Of a stretch of 7,622 nucleotides of DNA, positions 4,087-7,622 are shown piece after piece (positions within the stretch are counted from its first letter, which is position 1; each line of letters starts with the position of its first letter). The DNA comes from Fusobacteriaceae bacterium UBA2433. GTDB taxonomy: Bacteria > Fusobacteriota > Fusobacteriia > Fusobacteriales > Fusobacteriaceae. The translations under genes and the position numbers were made by a program. The notes under the pieces are model-generated. The model made no database searches. It saw only the letters and a program-made list of their open reading frames with translations, and was not told where the DNA came from. The stretch spans positions 1-7,622 of the forward strand of contig DDQV01000182.1 of assembly GCA_002342785.1 (NCBI GenBank), read 5' to 3'.

Positions 4087-6327
4087 TTAATTTTTTCCTT
4101 TAATATATTCATCTATCTCATGGGCAGCATCTTTTCCTGCTCCCATAGCTAAGATCACTGTAGCAGCACCTGTTACAATATCTCCTCCAGCAAAAACTCC
4201 CTCTCTTGATGTTTTTGTTTCTTTATCTTTCATAGTTTGTATTGTATTCCATCTAGTCAACTCAAGATCTTTGGTTGTTCCTGTTACTAAATCATTTGGC
4301 ATTGTTCCAATTGACATAATAACTGTATCTACTTCAATAATAAATTCAGACCCAACAATTGCTTTTGGTCTTCGTCTACCACTTTCATCTGCTTCTCCTA
4401 ACTCCATCTTAACACATTTTAATCCTGTTACTTGTCCTGACTCATTAGATAATACTTCTACAGGATTAGTAAGTAAATTAAATTGAATCCCTTCCTCTGC
4501 TGCATGTTCTACTTCTTCATGTCTAGCTGGAATCTCTTCCTCACTTCTTCTATAAACTATACAAGACTCTGCGCCTAATCTTTTGGCAACTCTAGCAGCA
4601 TCCATAGATACATTTCCTGCTCCTACTACAGCTACTTTTTTTCCAATAGTTGTTGGAGTATGATAATCTTTTTTATTTCCACCCATTAAATTTACCCTAG
4701 TTAAAAATTCATTAGCAGATAAAACTCCCACTGAATTTTCTCCTGGAATTCCCATAAATCTAGGTAATCCTGCTCCACTTCCTATAAATACAGCATCGTA
4801 TCCTTCATCTAGCAATTCATCTACAGTTGTTGTTTTTCCAACTACTACATTTGTATGAAAATCCACTCCTAGTTTTTCAATCCTTTTAATTTCACCATTT
4901 ACAATGTCTTTTGGTAATCTAAATCCTGGAATACCATATGTTAATACTCCACCTAATTTATGTAAAGATTCAAATACATCTACTTCATATCCTAGAGTAG
5001 CTAACTCTGCTGATGCTGCAAGTCCTGCTGGTCCACTTCCTATAACGGCTACTTTTTTTCCATTTTTAGGTGTAGATGTTATTTCTAAATGATTTAAACT
5101 CCAATCACCAACAAATCTTTCTAAAAGTCCTATTGCTACTGGCTCACTTTTTATTCCAACTATACAAGACCCTTCACATTGTTTTTCTTGAGGACATACT
5201 CTTCCACATACAGATGCTAATTTTGTATATTTTGCTAAAATTTCTGCTGATTTTCCTACTTCTACATTTTTTAATTCCTTAATAAATCCTGGGATATCTA
5301 TTCCCACAGGACAGGCAGCCACACATCTAGGATTTTTACATTCTAAACATCTCTTAGCTTCCCTTACTGCTTCATCTAAAGTAAGTCCTAAATTAACCTC
5401 TTCAAAGCATCTACTCCTAGATGTTGCTTCTAACATCCTTGGTTTTGCTCTTTTCTTTGGATCTGTTACTTCATCATGATCAATAGGACATTTAGTATTT
5501 TCATTATGTTCTAATTTATTTTCTTTTCTTAATCTTAATCTATTTTGCGCTTCATCAAAGTCTACCTTAAATCCATCAAATTCAGGACCATCTACACAGG
5601 CAAATTTTACCTTATCATCTATTACAACTCTACATGCTCCACACATTCCAGTTCCATCTACCATCAATGGATTTAAACTTACTGTTGTAGGTATATTTAA
5701 TTCTTTAGTTAATATTGTTACAAATTTCATCATAATCATAGGACCGATTGTCACTACATGATCATATTTTTTATCTTCCGCTACTAATTTAGAAAGCATA
5801 TCTGTTACTCTTCCATTAAGTCCTTGAGAACCATCATCTGTGCATATATATACATTTGGTGTTAAAGCCCTAAATTCTTTTTCTAGAATAACGTAATCTT
5901 TATTTCTTGCTCCAATTATTACATCTACTTCTATCCCTTGTTCTGCAAACCATTTCACTTGAGGATATACCGGTGCAGTTCCAACTCCTCCAGCTATAAA
6001 AACAACTTTCTGTTTTTTTAATTTTTCTAAATCTTCATGGATAAATTCACTCATTTGTCCTAATGGTCCAACTACATCTTGAAAACTATCTCCAACTTCT
6101 AGAGCAGCCATATCTTCTGTACTTTTTCCAACTACTTGATAGATTATAGTTATTGTTTCATATTCTCTATCATAGTCACATACAGTTAAAGGAATTCTTT
6201 CCCCAAACTCATCTACCTTTACTATTAAAAATTGTCCTGGCATAGCTTTTTTAGCTAATTTAGGAGCTTTAATATCCATTGATACAATATTTTCCGCTAG
6301 ATACTCTTTCTTCATTACTTCAAACAT
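4087..6327 (-). CDS. nfnAB: NfnA-NfnB fusion: NADH-dependent reduced ferredoxin:NADP+ oxidoreductase (glutamate synthase small-subunit-like)
   Basis: This encodes 746 residues, cytosolic. Residues 1-270 are a ferredoxin-NADP-reductase/PyrK-like module: flavin motif RIPLT (44-48), nucleotide-binding GGVGTAP (113-119), and a [2Fe-2S] site DGTGMCGAC with Cys229, Cys232 and Cys244 and a nearby Asp224. Residues 290-746 are a GltD-like module: two [4Fe-4S] sites (Cys327/330/335/339 and Cys374/378/384/388), FAD motif GSGPAG (430-435), NADPH motif GAGNVSMD (569-576) and C-terminal GGDIVTGAATVILAMG (714-729). This order matches NfnA plus NfnB, which in Thermotoga and clostridia are separate chains of about 280 and 465 residues. 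The family couples NADH and reduced ferredoxin to NADP+ reduction by electron bifurcation/confurcation. Databases may label it dihydroorotate dehydrogenase B subunit/glutamate synthase; no large glutamate synthase gene lies beside it. GGAGGG at 6333-6338 sets the start. Confidence 0.9.
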   Translation of the reverse strand: MFEVMKKEYLAENIVSMDIKAPKLAKKAMPGQFLIVKVDEFGERIPLTVCDYDREYETITIIYQVVGKSTEDMAALEVGDSFQDVVGPLGQMSEFIHEDLEKLKKQKVVFIAGGVGTAPVYPQVKWFAEQGIEVDVIIGARNKDYVILEKEFRALTPNVYICTDDGSQGLNGRVTDMLSKLVAEDKKYDHVVTIGPMIMMKFVTILTKELNIPTTVSLNPLMVDGTGMCGACRVVIDDKVKFACVDGPEFDGFKVDFDEAQNRLRLRKENKLEHNENTKCPIDHDEVTDPKKRAKPRMLEATSRSRCFEEVNLGLTLDEAVREAKRCLECKNPRCVAACPVGIDIPGFIKELKNVEVGKSAEILAKYTKLASVCGRVCPQEKQCEGSCIVGIKSEPVAIGLLERFVGDWSLNHLEITSTPKNGKKVAVIGSGPAGLAASAELATLGYEVDVFESLHKLGGVLTYGIPGFRLPKDIVNGEIKRIEKLGVDFHTNVVVGKTTTVDELLDEGYDAVFIGSGAGLPRFMGIPGENSVGVLSANEFLTRVNLMGGNKKDYHTPTTIGKKVAVVGAGNVSMDAARVAKRLGAESCIVYRRSEEEIPARHEEVEHAAEEGIQFNLLTNPVEVLSNESGQVTGLKCVKMELGEADESGRRRPKAIVGSEFIIEVDTVIMSIGTMPNDLVTGTTKDLELTRWNTIQTMKDKETKTSREGVFAGGDIVTGAATVILAMGAGKDAAHEIDEYIKGKN

Positions 6328-6401
6328 GATTTCCCTCCAAATTTATTATTAAAAATACTTTTGTTTTAAGTCATTTTCAATGCAGTTTATATTCCATTAA
6401 C

Positions 6402-6430
6402 ATTATACTCATAAAATTTATAAACCTCAA
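6402..6430 (-). promoter_or_regulatory. Promoter of the nfn fusion gene
   Basis: On the minus strand, -35 TTGAGG (6430-6425) is followed by a 17-nt spacer and a consensus -10 TATAAT (6407-6402). The start near 6395 gives a leader of about 67 nt ending in GGAGGG. No riboswitch-like structure is evident in that leader. Confidence 0.75.
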
Positions 6431-6458
6431 GATAATTTATTTCCCTAAGAAAATTTAC

Positions 6459-6488
6459 TTATCAACTTTTCACTAAATATGTTATTAT
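6459..6488 (+). promoter_or_regulatory. Promoter of the small gene at 6557
   Basis: -35 TTATCA (6459-6464) is followed by an 18-nt spacer ending in TGT and -10 TATTAT (6483-6488), an extended -10. It is divergent from the nfn promoter, with the -35 boxes 28 nt apart. The leader of about 60 nt carries a short hairpin, AAGGAA-TTT-TTCCTT, at 6505-6519. Confidence 0.5.
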
Positions 6489-6556
6489 ATCTTTGAAAAC
6501 TTTTAAGGAATTTTTCCTTGTTGTATTTCTAAATTGAAACAAAAGTAGGTGAAAAG

Positions 6557-6757
6557 ATGAAAACTCAAGAACAATATGAGAAACAGATTATTAGGTCTTT
6601 AAATAAAGTTCCCTTAGAAATGAAAAAAATAAAATTTATACTTTTTTTAGCTAAACATATAAATAAGTTGAAAAAAAGTAAAACGACAATATTAAAAATA
6701 TCTTTTTTGCTATACAGTATAATAATATCTTTTTTCTATTTTTCAAATATTAAATAA
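6557..6757 (+). CDS. Small unknown protein with a C-terminal hydrophobic segment
   Basis: This encodes 66 residues and I do not recognise a family. Residues 1-25 are polar and charged (MKTQEQYEKQIIRS...), 26-45 are rich in Lys with Ile/Leu/Phe (amphipathic, strongly basic), and 46-63 form one hydrophobic stretch (SFLLYSIIISFFYFS) that could be a single membrane span, putting the basic part in the cytoplasm. AGGTGA at 6547-6552, a plausible promoter at 6459-6488 and a terminator directly after the stop all support a real, singly transcribed gene. It is divergent from nfn. It could be a small membrane regulator or an anchor. A toxin of a toxin-antitoxin pair is possible from size and shape, but no antitoxin partner is visible, so that is not claimed. 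No other function can be argued. Confidence 0.6.
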   Translation: MKTQEQYEKQIIRSLNKVPLEMKKIKFILFLAKHINKLKKSKTTILKISFLLYSIIISFFYFSNIK

Positions 6758-6796
6758 AAAAACTCCCTCTTAAATATAATTTTGAGGAGTTTTTTT
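6756..6796. terminator. Two-way terminator shared by the convergent small gene and PHP gene
   Basis: AAAAAACTCC-CTC on the left pairs with GAG-GAGTTTTTT on the right (one bulged C), with a loop of about 14 nt. A run of T follows on both strands, so it can end the plus-strand small gene at 6757 and the minus-strand PHP gene at 6807. Confidence 0.8.
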
Positions 6797-6806
6797 ATTT
6801 ATTTAT

Positions 6807-7553
6807 TTATTTTTTAAATATATATTTGAGATGTTTCCCTCCTAATCCAACAATTGAATAAAGTTGTTTTGCTTTTTCTATAATCTTTAATTCTTCAAAT
6901 ACCTCATTATTTTCTATCCTTTCATAAGATTTTATATCGAATCTAGTATGTGCATCACTTCCAAAAGTAGCTTTTAAGTCATATTTTTTCCTTATCTCCC
7001 TGGCTTTTAAATTTCTACCCTTATCTAAGGAATGATTATATGTTTCTATGGAATCTACAGATTTTATTATCTTTTCTAAATACTCTTTATTTCTTATAAA
7101 GTTTTTTTGTGCATATCCATTTAGGTGTGGAAGGGAAGTATGAGTTTTAAACTTTTTCAAAACTTCTATATAATATTCCCAAGATTTATATGATTTTGCC
7201 ATCCTATATCTATTTTTATATGGTTCTAGATAAACTTTATAAAACTCCTCTAATTCTTTAGGATCTTCAAAGTAAGCTAATATTTCCATTCCATCTTGAC
7301 AACCTATCTCTATTCCAGGAATTAAATTTATACTCTCTACTTCAAAGGATTTAATACTTTTTCTAATTTCATTGTGATCTGTTATAGATATCAAATGATT
7401 TTTTTCCTTTAAAAAACTTTTTAAAAATTTTACATCTAAAAAACCATCTGAAGCTTTGGTATGCAAGTGTAAATCATAGTAAGTTCCGCTATATTTTCCT
7501 TCTAATATAATCTTTCTTTTAAAAAATTCATCTAATTTATCAAATTCAATCAT
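6807..7553 (-). CDS. PHP-domain protein (metal-dependent phosphoesterase-like)
   Basis: This encodes 248 residues from the ATG at 7553-7551. The PHP metal-binding motifs are all visible: DLHLHTKASDG (His29, His31, Asp36), ITDHNE (Asp59, His60), GIEIGC (Glu82), SLPHLN (His143) and FGSDAHT (Asp200, His202). Standalone PHP proteins of this size include phosphoesterases acting on nucleoside bisphosphates, oligonucleotides or histidinol phosphate; the exact substrate cannot be read from the sequence. No signal peptide or extra domain is present, so it is cytosolic. The start choice matters: an in-frame GTG three codons upstream (7562) lies inside the AAGGAG Shine-Dalgarno, while the ATG has ideal spacing (8 nt), so the ATG is used. 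It is monocistronic, with a promoter immediately upstream and a shared terminator downstream. The C-terminal 40 residues (KIIEKAKQLYSIVGLGGKHL...) are basic and of unknown role. Confidence 0.85.
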   Translation of the reverse strand: MIEFDKLDEFFKRKIILEGKYSGTYYDLHLHTKASDGFLDVKFLKSFLKEKNHLISITDHNEIRKSIKSFEVESINLIPGIEIGCQDGMEILAYFEDPKELEEFYKVYLEPYKNRYRMAKSYKSWEYYIEVLKKFKTHTSLPHLNGYAQKNFIRNKEYLEKIIKSVDSIETYNHSLDKGRNLKAREIRKKYDLKATFGSDAHTRFDIKSYERIENNEVFEELKIIEKAKQLYSIVGLGGKHLKYIFKK

Positions 7554-7561
7554 GGGTATCA

Positions 7562-7567
7562 CTCCTT
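7562..7567 (-). promoter_or_regulatory. Ribosome binding site that decides the PHP start
   Basis: On the minus strand AAGGAG (7567-7562) is followed by 8 nt and ATG (7553-7551). The site overlaps the upstream GTG codon (7562-7560), ruling that codon out as the start. Confidence 0.8.
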
Positions 7568-7573
7568 TAATAT

Positions 7574-7602
7574 ATTATACTCTTTAAAAATTCAAAATTC
7601 AA
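7574..7602 (-). promoter_or_regulatory. Promoter of the PHP gene, giving a very short leader
   Basis: On the minus strand, -35 TTGAAT (7602-7597) is followed by a 17-nt spacer and a consensus -10 TATAAT (7579-7574). The predicted start at 7566-7568 falls on the first A's of AAAGGAG, so the mRNA leader would be only about 13-15 nt and begin with the Shine-Dalgarno itself. A second -10-like TATACT at 7614-7609 could give a longer leader, but its -35 would be beyond the window edge. Confidence 0.6.
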
Positions 7603-7622
7603 AAAATAAGTATAATAAATAA

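Noticed and set aside
4271..5282. Plus-strand frames antisense to the nfn fusion (62-71 codons)
   Set aside because: They are mirror frames of conserved FAD/NADPH and iron-sulfur coding regions, without Shine-Dalgarno sequences or promoters.
7560..7562. GTG as the start of the PHP gene
   Set aside because: The codon is part of the Shine-Dalgarno AAGGAG/GTG overlap, leaving no spacing; the ATG at 7551-7553 has an 8-nt spacer from the same site.
1..7622. CRISPR array, tRNA, rRNA or insertion sequence
   Set aside because: No regularly spaced repeats beyond the two-copy 41-nt unit, no cloverleaf-like G+C-rich segment, and no transposase-like reading frame were seen.

Overview
The window is A+T-rich, low-G+C bacterial DNA with strong GGAGG-type ribosome binding sites, sigma70-type promoters (often with an extended -10 TGN) and U-tailed hairpin terminators. 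The gene content best fits Fusobacteriota (Fusobacterium, Ilyobacter, Propionigenium, Cetobacterium and relatives): a single-chain fusion of the two subunits of the flavin-based transhydrogenase NfnAB, a cytosolic type I pullulanase, and a YkuD_2-type L,D-transpeptidase-like protein. The phylum is inferred from these families and the base composition; no marker gene is present to prove it.

Layout, left to right. (1) Positions 94-582 (-): cytosolic thioredoxin-fold protein with a WCPDC motif, divergent from (2) 717-1355 (+): exported L,D-transpeptidase-like protein. The 134-nt gap between them holds two back-to-back promoters. (3) Positions 1356-1917 have no credible protein gene but are not empty. 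On the minus strand there is a good promoter (1867-1895), a predicted transcription start at about 1860, a 17-nt perfect inverted repeat at 1844-1860 and 1479-1495, and a hairpin terminator (1443-1472) 6 nt beyond the inner repeat arm. Together these describe a roughly 420-nt transcript whose 5' and 3' ends pair with each other: a candidate structured non-coding RNA that I do not recognise. (4) Positions 1918-3993 (-): type I pullulanase with all catalytic residues. (5) Positions 4087-6327 (-): NfnA-NfnB fusion, with its own promoter and a strong terminator just before the pullulanase. (6) Positions 6557-6757 (+): small unknown protein with one C-terminal hydrophobic segment, divergent from nfn. 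(7) Positions 6807-7553 (-): PHP-domain metallo-phosphoesterase-like protein, converging on the small gene over a shared two-way terminator.

The genes do not form one pathway. Pullulanase debranches intracellular alpha-glucan (glycogen or imported maltodextrin), whose fermentation yields NADH and reduced ferredoxin. The Nfn fusion can turn that reducing power into NADPH. The other genes look like independent housekeeping units, each with its own promoter. The least explained part of the window is the 1440-1895 interval.
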